Below, in pieces: positions 14,301 through 28,700 of a DNA stretch of 64,000 nucleotides (position 1 is the stretch's first letter; each line of letters opens with the position of its first letter). Below the pieces are notes generated by a model. The model made no database searches. It was given only the letters and a program-made list of their open reading frames with translations, and had not been told where the DNA came from. The stretch is taken from positions 62,001 to 126,000 of the forward strand of contig JAUIRK010000976.1 of the NCBI GenBank assembly GCA_030549495.1, read 5' to 3'. This stretch comes from Nectonema munidae (Eukaryota; Nematomorpha; Nectonematoida; Nectonematidae). The translations under genes and the position numbers were made by a program.

Positions 14301-17300
14301 AAAGCGATTGGCGTAGATACTTTCTGTTAAGAATGCTAAAAATGTGTATGTAAATGAATTTATGTACGATTGCCCCAGCACTAACCCAAACCGCAACAAT
14401 ACATTTCCAAAATTTACACATTCCTATTTAGAATTGAGGAATGAATTCGAGTACTCAAAAACAGCGGAAGAGTGGACACTGGACAGTTTACGGTGATAAA
14501 ATCAGGTAGCCTGAACAATAACAAATAAACACACAATTTAGTCATATTCATATGAGCAGAGTCTTTAAAAATTGAGGAAGGATTCTCTTCATTTTTGCAC
14601 CTATCCACATTATCAGACGTAAACGGAAAAAAACTTCAGAAGACCACCGTGAATAGATATAAGATAAGTTCCTTACTCTACTGTACAAAAAATCAAGCCA
14701 GTAATTCGCTATTTCCGCTGCATGAAAATAGGCATCTGGCAAAGTGCGTCCCTTTAGAAAAGCTGAAAAAACTTTGCCTTGAAATTCCTTTATGATGGGC
14801 AGTTCTCCTCTCCTCTTTATTTCAAATCCTTTTAATTCTGCTAGGCTTTCATCAAAGTTGAAAACAGCATATCTAAATTAAGAACAAACATAGAGAAAGA
14901 CTTTAATTCATCACGGCAACTGTCCCCATTTCTGGGACACAATTTAGCCCTTTGAGGATTAGTGCGACACAGGTGTGTACCAAGAAATAATAATCGTCTG
15001 CTTAAAACATACAAAAATGAATGGAAAAAGAAAGCAGACGATTATTCTTCAAGATTCTGATCCTCAAAGGGTTAAAAGAAAAAAAGAAAGAAATTTATTT
15101 AGGAAAAATATATAAATTGAAATATAAATAAAATATTAGTCATCATCATTGTTAAATATTATATACTATATATTTATCTATTTATTATACACTGCAAAAA
15201 TACAAAAATCAACGTACATTTACAGGAAGAAAGAAAAGAAAATGAGTTGGAGGTGTGAATGAAAACTTATTAGTATTCATTGACAACTAAAACAGTTTAA
15301 TGTAGAGTATAGCATATCTAGCGATAGACTATTCAAAGTGACTGTGACCATCCGCTTTAATAATTGGTAAATGGAAATAATTAGTGATAAATACTTAATT
15401 ACATCCGATGATTAGAATCTTTACACTATTTTCCACATGTTTAAATGCCTACAGTAACTTGGAAACTAACACGAAATGCGTCCAACATGCATGTTGATTC
15501 ATTGGACACTTGACGTATTTTGGGTTAAATATTATTCTATTTACCCAAACTTGGAGGAAAATCTCTCCGATAGTTGATTCCTTTTTTTGTTGACCCATAT
15601 TTGTGAGGTAGGTTTTCCAGCCTTGTTGTATTAAAAACAAAACAACGAAACCGACGTGTTGTCCAAAGCGATTTGGGTTGTTCACTTTTTTCCTTGAGGC
15701 GTAGAATTGTAAATCTTGTAAAAACTAAACATCACCCCTGTCAGGATAATTTAAGACTTAAAAACATTTAATTTTCTCTTCAATGATATTTTCCATAAAC
15801 GTTGTCATTTACTTTTGTGTATGTGCATACTAAAAATAAAGTGCGAATATAATGGATAATATTGATTATTACATTTCTATTATTTTTAGAGGCGGGGTGT
15901 AAGAGTTTTTAATAAGCAAAAAGGTTGCGTTTTTCAAAAATGTAGTTTGGGAACCGATGGATTAGAAAGATTCGTATATATATTGCTTAAGGTAGTGTTA
16001 ATTAAAGAAAAAGCATGAGGTTTATCATCTTTAAAACAAAGAGAAATATGATCTGCATAAACATAAAGTTTACACAACTTCGATCCATTCAAAAACATCA
16101 TTCAAGTATATATTGAATAAAAGAGGACGGAAGACGGATCCTAGTGGCACTGCCATTCTTAATTGAGGAATAATGTTAGACATATTATCGTTGATGACTT
16201 CTTGCGATTTTCGTTCACTGAGGAAAGAATTAACCATTTTCCAGAAGTATGGCTGAAAATATGATTCAAACAATCGAAAGTACTCTTAATGTCAAGAAAA
16301 ATTCATATACAAGCTTTATTTTTTGACCAAGTATGAAATTTTCATTAATAAACTACGCATGTAACTGAAATGAAGTTGTTATATTCGAAATTGTTAAAAA
16401 TTTTATCGTGCAAATTTTTTTTAAAAGACTTTCGAAACTACCGGAACAATAGAAACAGGTCTAATGTTCTGCATGTCATAGGCATCTCCTTTTTTTCTTT
16501 GAAATTTTTAAACTTTCAGGAAAAATACCTTCATTCAAACACATATTAAAAAGATGAGTGAGTGGGGAGTGCTGTTATGAAGAGCTTTTATAGCTGAGAG
16601 AACATTATTTTAAACTATAACAGTTGCAAAAATATGCAAAGAAATCTCTTCTCATTCATAAGCGGAATTTATTGTTCTCATTTATCAAAGCTATTCGCTA
16701 CTTGTTACAAAAATGTTTTTTAAATTATACGGCAAAATCTTATCATCAATAAGGGTGGCGTTTTCTTTTACTAATATAGAAATATCATAATTACAGCTTC
16801 TTAAATTGCTCAATTGAAAATCTTCAATGAGTGAACTTTTTAGGAGTGACAAATTTTAGTTCCTATTAACACATAAAATATTGAAAATTCAGAAATACTA
16901 TAAATAAATTCACTTTCATCTGTTCTAATTTTTTTTTCACTAACTTTAGATTAATTTATCAAGATGCTCGATTTTTAACTTTATTTTAGTATTAAATTTA
17001 GCGACAAACGCATTAACTTTATTTTTTATATATTGGACATTTTGATTCGCTCTATTTTCCAAAATAGTCTTTTGAACATACCTGCATATAAATATTTTTA
17101 TAACAATCATTATTTGTAAAAATATTCAAAAAAATAAAGCTGATATTTATCAATTATTATATTTCATTGGTAGAAAGTTATCCAATAATAATACACGAAT
17201 TTTACATCATTTCCGACCGAACTTTTGAATAGGGTCTTGAGAATAATCCACCATTCAACAGAATGATTATACGGTACATCTAGGTCATTTAAAGAGAAAA

Positions 17301-20300
17301 AACCTTTTCTTTATTTTTTTGCCTTCTTCCTTGGCCGAAGGTAAAATCATGCTCAAATAAGGCCCATCTACTTCGAAAAAGATGGAGTTTTCATTTTTGC
17401 AGCCATAGATAAAATTATCTGAGTCGATCAATTCTTGGTACTGTGTGTTTGTGAAATCGTCCTAAATACCAAACTACTCAAAATACATTTTATTTTGGAG
17501 ATAAAGTAGGCATACTATTAGCATTTTATTCAACACGGAGCATATATATGATAGGTTGATCTTTGGATTTTTGATATTGGAAGTCTGGATTATGTAATTT
17601 TGTGGAAAAGATGATGGAATCATGCACCAAATACCATCTGTGTCCAGTTCAAGGGGTCTTCCTAAAAATCAAGAATACCTTATCAATCGAATCTACTGAT
17701 TACTAGAAGCAACAACTAAAAAATAACCATCTTAAAAATGCTTATAAGCTAATATTTAAACAAAATATTTAGCTTATTTTATTTTAGTAACATTCTAATA
17801 TATCGATTAACGAGTTAATAGTGTGATTAGACTATCAATTAATTATAGTTAATAATTAACTGGTTAGCGAAAACTTACTAAAAGATAAGATAAAATGAGT
17901 CGATCAGAATGAACTAATAAGTATACAGGCAAGATGAATAGATAGCAGAGAAAAAAATTGAGAACAGAATTTCACTAAACAAAAGGAATGAAAAAAACCA
18001 TAAAATGGTAATATTGTAAATATTAAAGATAACACATGTTCCTGAAAATAAAATCAATCTACTAAAAAATAATGCTGGCTAGTTCTAAAAGTGTAAAAGG
18101 GATACGAGAAAAGCAACATTTTAAATTTAGAAGGTGTTGCACAAATATTCTAACTAATCCAAATTAATAATTTGAAGAAGGATTTTCAAAATGTTTGAAA
18201 TGACATGGGAGTAATAATTGAATAAAGGAAAAAAATAATATCCATAGAGGCAAATGGGATAGTTCAGATAAGTGCGAACATGTTGACGCGCCACTCGAAA
18301 GTATTTTTGAAGAGGGAGTTTAGAACGTGATAAAACGACCAAAAGGTAAAAAATGTGCTGATCCTAGTGTGGCATCACAATTCAGATGATCAAGTACGCT
18401 GGCGCTGCAGGTGCAATTTGGATGACGAAACTATGCAGAAAAATACAAAAGTTGAACAGAGTTCCTGAAGATTGGAAAAAGAGCACAATTATTCCAGTGT
18501 ACAAAGGCAAATCTAACGTTCTGCCATGCTTGTCTCATAGAAATATAAAAATGCTCGAACTTGGATTTAAAGTGACAGTGTGTTCTGAAAAGTAATTACG
18601 CAAAGTTATGGGATTTAATGGATTTGGATTGATGCCTGTAAGAGGTTCTACATCAGCTATACTTATAGTAAGCCTGAAAAACTTCTATCGAATAGAAAGG
18701 AAGTGTTCTTTGCCTTTTTGGACCTAAAAAGACTTTTGACAAAGTTGCAACAGGTTTTTTAGAATGGGCTTTGAGAAAAAGATAAATAAATGAATGGCTT
18801 GTCAAATTACCCATGGCAACATATGAAGAAGTAAGGTAAAGATTGATCAATCATGCAATGAAGACATTTAGACAAACGTAGGTGTTCATCAAGCCGCAGT
18901 TTTGAGTCCTCTACTTTTCATAATTGCTATGCAGGCTGCTTTTAAGAAAGTTGAGAACTACTTTATGCAGAGGACATTGCATTAATACCAGAAATTCAAG
19001 AAGAAATCAGTATAAAAATTCAAACATGGAAACACAAACTTGATGGAAAAGAGCTGGAAGTGAACATTGAAAGTGGATTATGAAGTGCAGCAAAAATAAA
19101 AGCAAAGTTTGTAGCAATATTAGGAGGAGTCTAAAGGAGAAGATGGCCATTTCATACAAATGTAAAGAATGCAAACAAAGAATAATTGCAATAAAGTTCA
19201 CAAGTGTCACGATATCTTATCTTAGTAATGTACTATTTGATAAGACTGACCAATTTTGCTATCTACGAGATGATTGGACACTGAAGGCAGTAATATAATC
19301 ATAGTGTAAGAAATTCAGAGAACTATCATCATTTATATTAAATAAGCACACATCATTAAGGTAAAGAGGAAAAGTATATGAATAGTGTGTAGAAAATGTA
19401 ATGTTAAAGGGAGCGGAAATTTGACAAATGACAACAAAACTTTCAAAAATAATGAAGACAATGGAAATGAAAATGGTATAATCGATCAGTGGAATAAGTC
19501 TGAGGAACATAAAAAAGCGAAACAATTAAAAGGCCTTGGGAATTACTAAGATAAGCGAGTTGATACGAAGATCAATACTTCACAGTGAAGGAATAAAAGA
19601 TAACAAATGGGGAAAGAAAGCCATAAATATGCGAATCGATGGAAAGGCTCAAAGAGGAATAATACCAAGAAAGCGATGGATCAGTTACGTGAAAGATGAT
19701 GAGCTTGCAAGTGATCTAAAGAGAGGAAGACGCTAAAAATAGAAATCTTTGGAGAGGAAAGGCTAACCTTATCTAAAGATGGGAAACATGCCTTAAAACG
19801 TTGTTGACGATAACAAAGACACCAAAAAGTATAAAACGTGCATGCAAAAATGGAGACATTCGTGCAGAACATTTATTGAAAGCGATGTAATAGCTATCCT
19901 TTAGTCACATCAATACATCACAATAACGAAAATGAGATGTATTAATCATGATACCTAACATTTTACAAGAAAAAATCCAATTGATATAAAAAGAAAATGT
20001 TTGTCTACACATTTTGGCTGAACGTTAAAAAATTGGGTAGTGCATGAGAACGTGTCAAAATCTTAACGTCAGAAGGGAAAAATGAAGAAAAAGATGAGAA
20101 ATACCTAACTTCTCTATGACAGATCGAGCACTTCGAATGATCTTTGACCCAGTATTGCAGACAACGCCGGCCATTTCTGTGCTATGCCACCTAGCAGCTT
20201 TTCGCATGACGTAGCCATAAAATGAATTCAATATGCACTTGTGAGCCAATTGCAGAGAGTCGTAAAGAATGCGTTTATCATCGGCTTCTTTTATTTCGTC

Positions 20301-23300
20301 GTAGTTTTTATTTTCGTTAGCCTGGGCTAATTTTTTACCCCAAACTTTTGTTAACTTTTTGAAATCATATCTTCGATCACGGAAAGCCCTAAATAAAAAT
20401 GTCGAATTTCGCAAAATTTACTCGCAGGAAACAACAAGATGAAAATTTAGAACAAAAAAAAAGTATGTCCATTAATGCAGGACAATTTAATAAAAGACTT
20501 ATACATGAAATAACTTCACTTTTGTGATTCATAAACGAGTAAAAGCACATAAAGGCTAAAACGTGTTTCCAATACCCGAGCTATTGAAAATGATCTTTTA
20601 GACAGGGGATCGTTCTAAAAGGGTTCTATCCTTCTGCAAATCGGGCTGTTGTAGAGAGGTGTGTATAGATAGGTGACAATTCTATCAAAAGCTAAGAATA
20701 AATATGTATATTTTGGTGGCTAACATAGACAGATAGAGTTACGTAGTTTTATTCGTTAAGCATGCGTGAATACAAAAAGTAGGAAAAAAAATGAGGAAAA
20801 AGCTCTAATTAATCTAATATAACGTCAATTTTTAAAGCAAAACTTTTAAAAAGTGTCAAACAACAATACAAAGCATAAATAATTAATTAAAAGACATGAT
20901 GAATGGATTTTAAAAATGTATGTGCAAATATTTATGTTACGATGAATTTGAGTCTTTCAAATTTTTGACTCACGGGAATTTTAAAGTTGAGAAATCTAAA
21001 AATTTTGATATCTATTCTAATGGAGTTAAATATGCTGATTTTAGAATTTATTTGAATTGAATCAAATTTTTTGTTTTTTCATTTCAAAGATGAAACTTTT
21101 TTTTACATATATCAGCACTGTTCCCTTGAGATAAGCTTTTAAATTGAAAATTAGATAAATATAATATTGCTTAGAAAAAATCTTTTTTAGAAAGAAATGG
21201 AATTAAAAAAATTGTAAATCATTTATTTTATATACAAATGTCGCATACATGGTGTGAATTCAAGTAAATTTTTGAGAAAAAATAAGAATTGGAAATATGT
21301 TAAAAATAAAATATCGAGAAAAGAAGGTTCTTTGTTTAAGGGTGTAGGTTTAAAAAGAAAGTAGTGAGAATTTTCTATTAATGTATTAGAAAATAATTTT
21401 ATAAAAAATTTAAAAAAATTAATAACAAAAATAAGTGTTATAATTATGCGTCTTTTGTACCCACGTTGGCTAACTTTTTGGAAAGAAATTATACGCAGAA
21501 AAAGTTTTAAAACTATTAAAATGAACAAAATAGCTGTAAATGATAGGATCGTTTCGAATGATGCATGAATTTGATTTTTCAACTTATAAACGCATGTGAA
21601 TCAAATATTTTTAAAATTTTCATTGAACATTTAAAGGACAAAAATAATTTCAGATTTTTTTGATATTATAAATAAAAGAATTATGCATCCAAAATACAAA
21701 TTTTTAATACTCCCAAGGCAATTAAAAAATTTATAGCAAGGTACCACCAATTGTCAAAAAATCGAGTTAAAAAAAATATAGTCAATAAAATAGAGTATGG
21801 TGGAAAAAAAATATTTTTATGCAAATAAGATGAAAAGGATGAAATTATTGGAAAAAGGAAAAACGTGTTAAAAAATTTTAAAGACAATAATGTAGAAATA
21901 CTTTTTTAAAAGCCTCACCAAATTAAAGAACATGAGTAAAAAAGTTAGGATATGGAATTTTGGAAAAGGTTTGAAAAGGTACAAAAAAGGTTAATATATA
22001 AAAGCTCAAAAATACGCTATATAAGGATTTTAAGTTAATTTGAGTAAAGTGCATCTTAAAAATTCAAAAAAGCAAAATCTATGTTTAAAGTATTGAAAGA
22101 ATGCAAAATACCTCACGGTTTCAACGTAAAAGGAATGCTCGCGCTGACAAATAATAGAAGTCCTAGTTTCTTCCTTTGTAATTTTTAACTTCCTATAGGC
22201 TTTCCTGCAATAATCTGGAAAAAAGCAAAACAATGAAAAGATAACTTAATTTTGCGTCAAAAAGTCTAAATACCCAAAAGCCTTTTTCTGAATATAATAT
22301 CTTGTTGTTCTTTCGTGAGAAATTGATAAGGCTTAGTTACACTATTTTTTGCATCTGTTGGAACGAATTTTTCGTGCATAAGTTGATCTTTGATTCTTTG
22401 GATTTCATTTCGCTTAGCAGGGGTAAATTCTCCACGCCAAACCCAATCCAAAGACCTTTTACAGTTGGATTCTGGACGATTGAAAGCGCACATGGCACAT
22501 GTGTTGTCATTCACAATGGAATAAGGCTGAACAGGTTAGTTAAAATTAAAGGGAAACGTTACTTTCAAAGACTACAAAACAACCTTGATTGAAGCGTATT
22601 TAATTAATAGAAGTTTACTATAGACAAAATTAAGCCATTTTTAAATCTACATATCCGTTCTTAAAAAATATAATTGGTACTCTAAAAGATTTTTAAAATA
22701 CACCTAAATATTTCCAACCCCAATGGAATTTTTGGTGAAGTTAGCGTAAAAGATAAGATATACTTCAAAAACAACAGTAAACGCATTGAACGAATTCTTA
22801 AACATTCTTAAAAAGTTTGATAAAACAAATAAGTAAAAATAGAGGTAAAAAACTAAAAAAAATTAATCATTAGATACAATATAAATCATAGTGGAAAACG
22901 AAATCAAACGGGAAAAAAATGATTTTGAGGAATATGTTTAAATCGAATGCATTAAAAATACACCGAATTGAATCACTAAAAATCTAATATTGATAATAAT
23001 GATTTGTAATAAAGCAGTCCCCAAAACGCGAAAAAGGAAGAAGAGGATTGCAAAAAAACCTTTTATTGGATATCACATTTTTAGCACAGTAAAATTTTGA
23101 TCGTTACTTTCTAACACTACATTTATTTTATTGGTACTCTAGTCAGTTCCCTTAGTAATTATAATGTATTCATGGTTTGAAGGATAAAACATCTTGGGTA
23201 CATTTTGCATCGTAAAATATCAACCTTTTAAAGCAAACAGTTTTCGAACTCTGTTACCAAAGTTAAGGAAATCATATTGATTTATAGAAAGTATATATTA

Positions 23301-25768
23301 GAAATTGAGGTGTCAATAAATTTCAAAAGGCAGAAGCTTTGAAAATGAGATCTTTAAGTGTACAGCATCAAATGCTTTTCTGTTTATCCTTTGATTTCAC
23401 ATCCCGCTCTTAGAATTTTACTCGCATCAACTTATCTCTGTCAAGTGCATTTTCAAAGCTTGCTCTTATGAAAACAAAAGATAGAAAGTAAGTAAAAAAA
23501 GATAGCAATAAATCAGGTGTTCAGGAAGTGACTAAAAGCAATCGCAAATTTCTCAAAAAGTTTCATTAAAAAATGTGAACAATTTTCAAAACTATTTTTT
23601 AAATTATACCTTACAAATTCTTTGAATGCGAATATTTAGGGGAGTTTGAGAAAAACACTTTCAAAGTGCGTAAAAACAAAAGGGTTAAAGGTTGCATGTT
23701 TTTTTTATAAATAAAAGAATCTAATTGCTAAGATATCTACAAGAACTACGAAATTTCTTGAGCTAATTCAGTAATATAGCCTTTTGAGACATAAATTGCA
23801 TTTAATAGAATGTTTTAAAGGGATCACTTGATTTTACAGCAATAAAAAGTATACTTGAAGACGATTAGTTAAAATGATATTCGGATACATTGAACCGACA
23901 TCCAAATGATATATAGAGGGATTTTCAAGTCTAACAGGACTTTCTTTAAGCGCATACAATTTTGACTTGATATCACCACACACCTAAACAAATTTTTTAG
24001 CAAAGATAAACTCAAATGCGTAATGTTTAGTAAGAAAGTAAACCTCCCTAAGATTCAAGATTTGTTCCGCTGAAATACACTCTTCATGTTCTAGCGAAGT
24101 GACCAAGGTACTTTCTACAGAATCCAAAAGTTTATCAATGTAACACGGATCCTAAATATAAATATCATTTGAACTATCGAGTATCACCAACTCACATAAA
24201 ATATCACAACAAAAATGCTTTCATTATAATTAATGGCAATTTGATGACGATAGCATACATGCTCAAAAGTCAACAAAATTAACCTTATAGCTTATACCAA
24301 TGAATTAACTCTAACGCTTGAAAAACAACTATAAGCGTACCCAGATACAAATATGAATGTGTCTTCAGATATTCGCAACTAAACATCAATGCAGAATTGT
24401 AGAATATTAACAAAAAGCGGATATCATTTTCTTTATAATAAACTGTTTTTCTATGTTCTTGAACAATGCGCGTTGTTAGCCACCAGATTACCACCCTATA
24501 TCAATTTCCGTGTAACCAGTGAGTCCAAAAAAAGATATTTTATTTGGAACCAAGTGTACACGTTTCTCTCAAAATGTCGAAAAGACTACATTGTGAAAGT
24601 TTACTTACCACCGTATGATACTGCTTGCTCGATGAGTAGACATCGCCTTATGGCTAGGAGCTACCGGAGGTAGCTTCAAAGTCTCAGTTCCAAGGCCGAA
24701 CCAAGTTATTTTCCAACCGTTCCAGTAAAGTAACCAAACGGCATGGGTTATACAGCAAATCAACATTTGTTAACGTTAAGTGTGTTGATTGCAGAGTGGA
24801 CATAGTGAATTTGTGCGTGTGTAGAAATTTCTAGTGCCAGAACAAAAAGTTTTGTATTTCGAATGGAACATTATGTAATTAAATAAATAAAATTTAAATT
24901 AATTTTCGACCACTCCGGTCATCATCAGTTCAAGCCGTTAGAAATGAAGAAAAATGGCAGGGTAAGTACTAAGTAGGCTTCTAAGCGGGAATCAAAAATC
25001 GATTTTTCATAAAATTCAGTTTTCTTTACTTCTTATTCAAATATGTTTCAGGAGTTTTTCGATTATAAAGATAAAGCTCGATAAAGTTTGGCAAATTTTA
25101 CAGTATTATGGACAAATGTAATTTTTGTTAAATATTTATTCTTTATTCCATTAAAATGCGTTTAAATAAGAGTTCAAGCAGACAAACATCCTGATTTAGT
25201 TATTCTGAAAACTGACAATATTTTATTAAGTATGAATAATAAGTGCAGGGCTGGTGAGTGGGAGGGAAAATACCAGTACTTACAAAAATTATATCATGTT
25301 TTTGTTTATTTTAAAATACCTAAAGAAATTTTTAAACCGACTCAGGTTCCGATTTATAAATTTTACTAGATACCGATTCCGACTCCTATCTCTTTAAAAT
25401 CTCCGACTCCACTATCCTCCTTTTAACAGCTCAATATTTTGAAGAAATGTATGCGATTAGAAAAAACAGTGTTCTGCAACTTATTTTATATTCTATGTAT
25501 ATTTTATGATGAAGGATTTAACATCTCTTAAAAATAGGTGGTAAACAATGCAACAAACAAACACGAGATTCGATTAAATGAGATAGAGGCACTGCTTTCT
25601 ATCAATCCTTTAGAGCAGTGGTTCCCACCGGGGCCACCCCCTGGGGTTTCAATGAAGAAATTTGAGGGGGTCATGGAAATTTTATTTAAAATATTTTTTT
25701 TTTTTCTTTTATTTTTTTTTTTTTTTTAAAAAAAAAAAATAAATTTTTAAAAATTTTTTTAATAAATA

Positions 25769-25799
<31 letters not shown>

Positions 25800-28700
25800 A
25801 TATTTTTGTTTTTTTTTTTTTTTTTTTATTTTTTTTAAAAATTTTTAAAATTTTATAATTAAAATTTATAAAATTTTTTTTTGTTTTTTTTTTTTTTTTA
25901 TTAAATAAATAAATTTAAAAAAAAAAATTTTTTATATTTTTTTTGGGGGGGAAAAAAGGGGGGGGGGGGGGAAAAGGGGGGGGCTCTAGAGCAGTCTTTC
26001 TCAACCTTTTTCAGACCATGGACCATTTTTTCTTGAAAAATTCAAATGGACCACTCCTACTTTTACTTTTAGGCTGTTCTATTCTCGACTGAAATACGTA
26101 ATGAAAACACAAAATTGTCTATTTACTCGCTAAAATTTATTCAAGTAAACAAGGCGCAATTATGCCTTCTCGATGAAAACACCACATGGTACCTTTACCT
26201 TTACCATTTGCACGCGTGGGCAATAATTTCAGAGATCAAATAACTTGGTTTAAGTGTCTTAGATTTTGCAGTATTCATCTTTACAAAGTTAAATAATTTG
26301 AATGGCCGTCTTTCTTTTTATTCACAAAATATTCCCCATATCTACCAACAGATGAAGGAAACTTTCATTTCTAACGCTGTTCCAGCTTAGCTTTCTTCGT
26401 GGAATCATTTGCCAAGATGGCACAACATTCAAGACAAAGTCACATATGATAAAATCTTTAATTCCTCAGTTTTGCCTTTTTAGCAGTTGGTTCATACATT
26501 CTTACAGCTGGTATGAAAGAATAATAAAAATTTATAAATTGAAATATCAAATCTATTATCAAACAATATTGTGTAGGGAGCTATTAAAATTTTTTGGACT
26601 TTATAATAGTCATGGGTGCACCACGTGGAACACAAGAGTGATTTGCGAATTATTTTTTATTTTAAAATTTGTTCCTCTTGTTACCGAAAGTTTAACGCTA
26701 TCTGAAGTTATCCGATGTTCACTTACCATTTTTTATATAAATAAAAAAAATATAACACTGCATAATACCTACGCAACTTCGAAATTTTCAAATATAATCG
26801 GCAGATGCGTAATTAACCCAATATTATATTAGTTACATTTTTGTGATTTTTATGGCTAAAAATTCTCTATGGACCACCCGGGGTGCTATGTGGACCACTG
26901 GTGGTCTACCTGTACCACATTGAGAATCTCTGCTCTATCTAGTGGACGCTCAATGGAACGTGAAAAATTGAAAAGATTCTTTTCAATAATATGATAAAAT
27001 ATTAAAAATATCAGGGTAATTAAACGAAATATAAAGAATTTTGTTAATATTGCTTTTATCACTGCATAGCATATCAGAAGAAAAAATAGAGATTACAAGT
27101 TTAAAGTTATAAGGTAGATTTGCTCGATAAACTCCAGACTCGATAGCTTCAACATGTCCACCTACATATGTTTCTGAATCAAGCAAATGTCCCTCAGCAG
27201 TATACTTTTCTTTAAAATTCGAATGCTTGTTGGGAAAAGCAATGTTGGCATGGAATGCTTGAACCATTAACAAATTCTCACAAAGAGTTCCTGTGCCTTT
27301 TCGCAAAACCTGCATGCACAAATCGTGGAAATGAGAATAATTATGAAAGTTTCATGGTGTACCTGGTCTGGTTCCAAGGGAACGATTGTGCAAAGAGAAA
27401 AGATGAATGAATGCACGTATTTCATGTAGAGGTAGTAGGTGGCTACAGCATCGGAGACTGAATACGTCGCGAGCACGTTAGGATCTTCAACAGCCATCTT
27501 ACACATCACTTCTGGATCCAGTTCAGTGGGTGAGTACTTCAATTTGGTCTGTTTAAAAAATAGTCAGTGGTGCTTTTTATCTCAAAGCGAAGAAAGGGCG
27601 CCCCAAGAAATCATGGGAAGAGGTGGTGAAAGAAGATATAGAGAAAAGGGAACTCTTTCTAGAAGATGCGCAACTTAGAAAGCCATGGAGACGACGCTGC
27701 AAAAAAAATGAAAAAGGTCGACCCTGGCTAGCCGGGATATAAGACCTTGTTCTCCTCCTGGAGACAAATGGATGATGATGATATCTCAAGGTAATTCTCA
27801 TTTGCCATGCTCATTTAATTTTTGGACTTAGTTTTCGTAATTAGGATATGAAAATGTCAATCAAATTTGTTAGTGTCGCTTGAAAAATGTATTCAAAAAT
27901 ATTCATTACATTTTAAGTAAAATATTTTTTAAACTATATTGACCATGCTGATATCATTTTTTGTCTAAGTTTTGACCAAAACTGTGAAAAAAATTGACAA
28001 AGTGAAATAGAATTAGTAGTGATGTAGCCTAAAAATCATCTCATAAACATACTCACATATTTTAAACAAAAAATATTTTTTATTTTTTATTATTTTTTCA
28101 TTAAGATGCTCACTTTATTTCAGAGCTTAGTTTTCCCAATCAAGTTTGACACTTCGAAAAAAAACAAATTCTGAAAAAAAATTTGCTTTTCATTCAAAAT
28201 CACAATTAAAATTTTGAGTAATGATAAAATTTTCACTAAATATAAACTTCAAATTTAAAATAATTTTTTAATACAATATTGTTCGTGTTTTTCATTTGTG
28301 TACTCTTTTGGATCATTACAGGGCAAAAATTGGTGAAAGTGTGATGTCAGTTTTTTCGAAAAAATCGTTAGTCAAGTTTTTACTCACAAAAGTTATTTAT
28401 TGTAGTAAAAATATTGGGAAGAAGCTACTCCATTGTGAAACAAAAGCTTTAAACTTTAAGCGAAAGCATTGATTGACATTATACCAAAACATTTATAAAT
28501 TTAGGATCTCGTTTATAATTATAACTTGGTGCAATAAAGGAAACATTAAATTTTAATTAATTAATTTTTTTTCTATAAGGAAAATGCTAAGAGACATTAA
28601 AAGGTTTTTAAAGTTGAACACGCAAAAGTATAAAAACTACAACGAATATATATTTGAAAAACACACACAATAATTAAAAAAAAAACTTATATCACAATCA

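Noticed and set aside
21223-21582. 119-codon minus-strand frame
   Set aside because: Phenylalanine/isoleucine-rich translation of A/T-rich intron; no splice or homology support.
26446-26832. 128-codon plus-strand frame within the hAT-type element
   Set aside because: No transposase motif, BED finger or dimerisation block; probably a chance frame in AT-rich interior.
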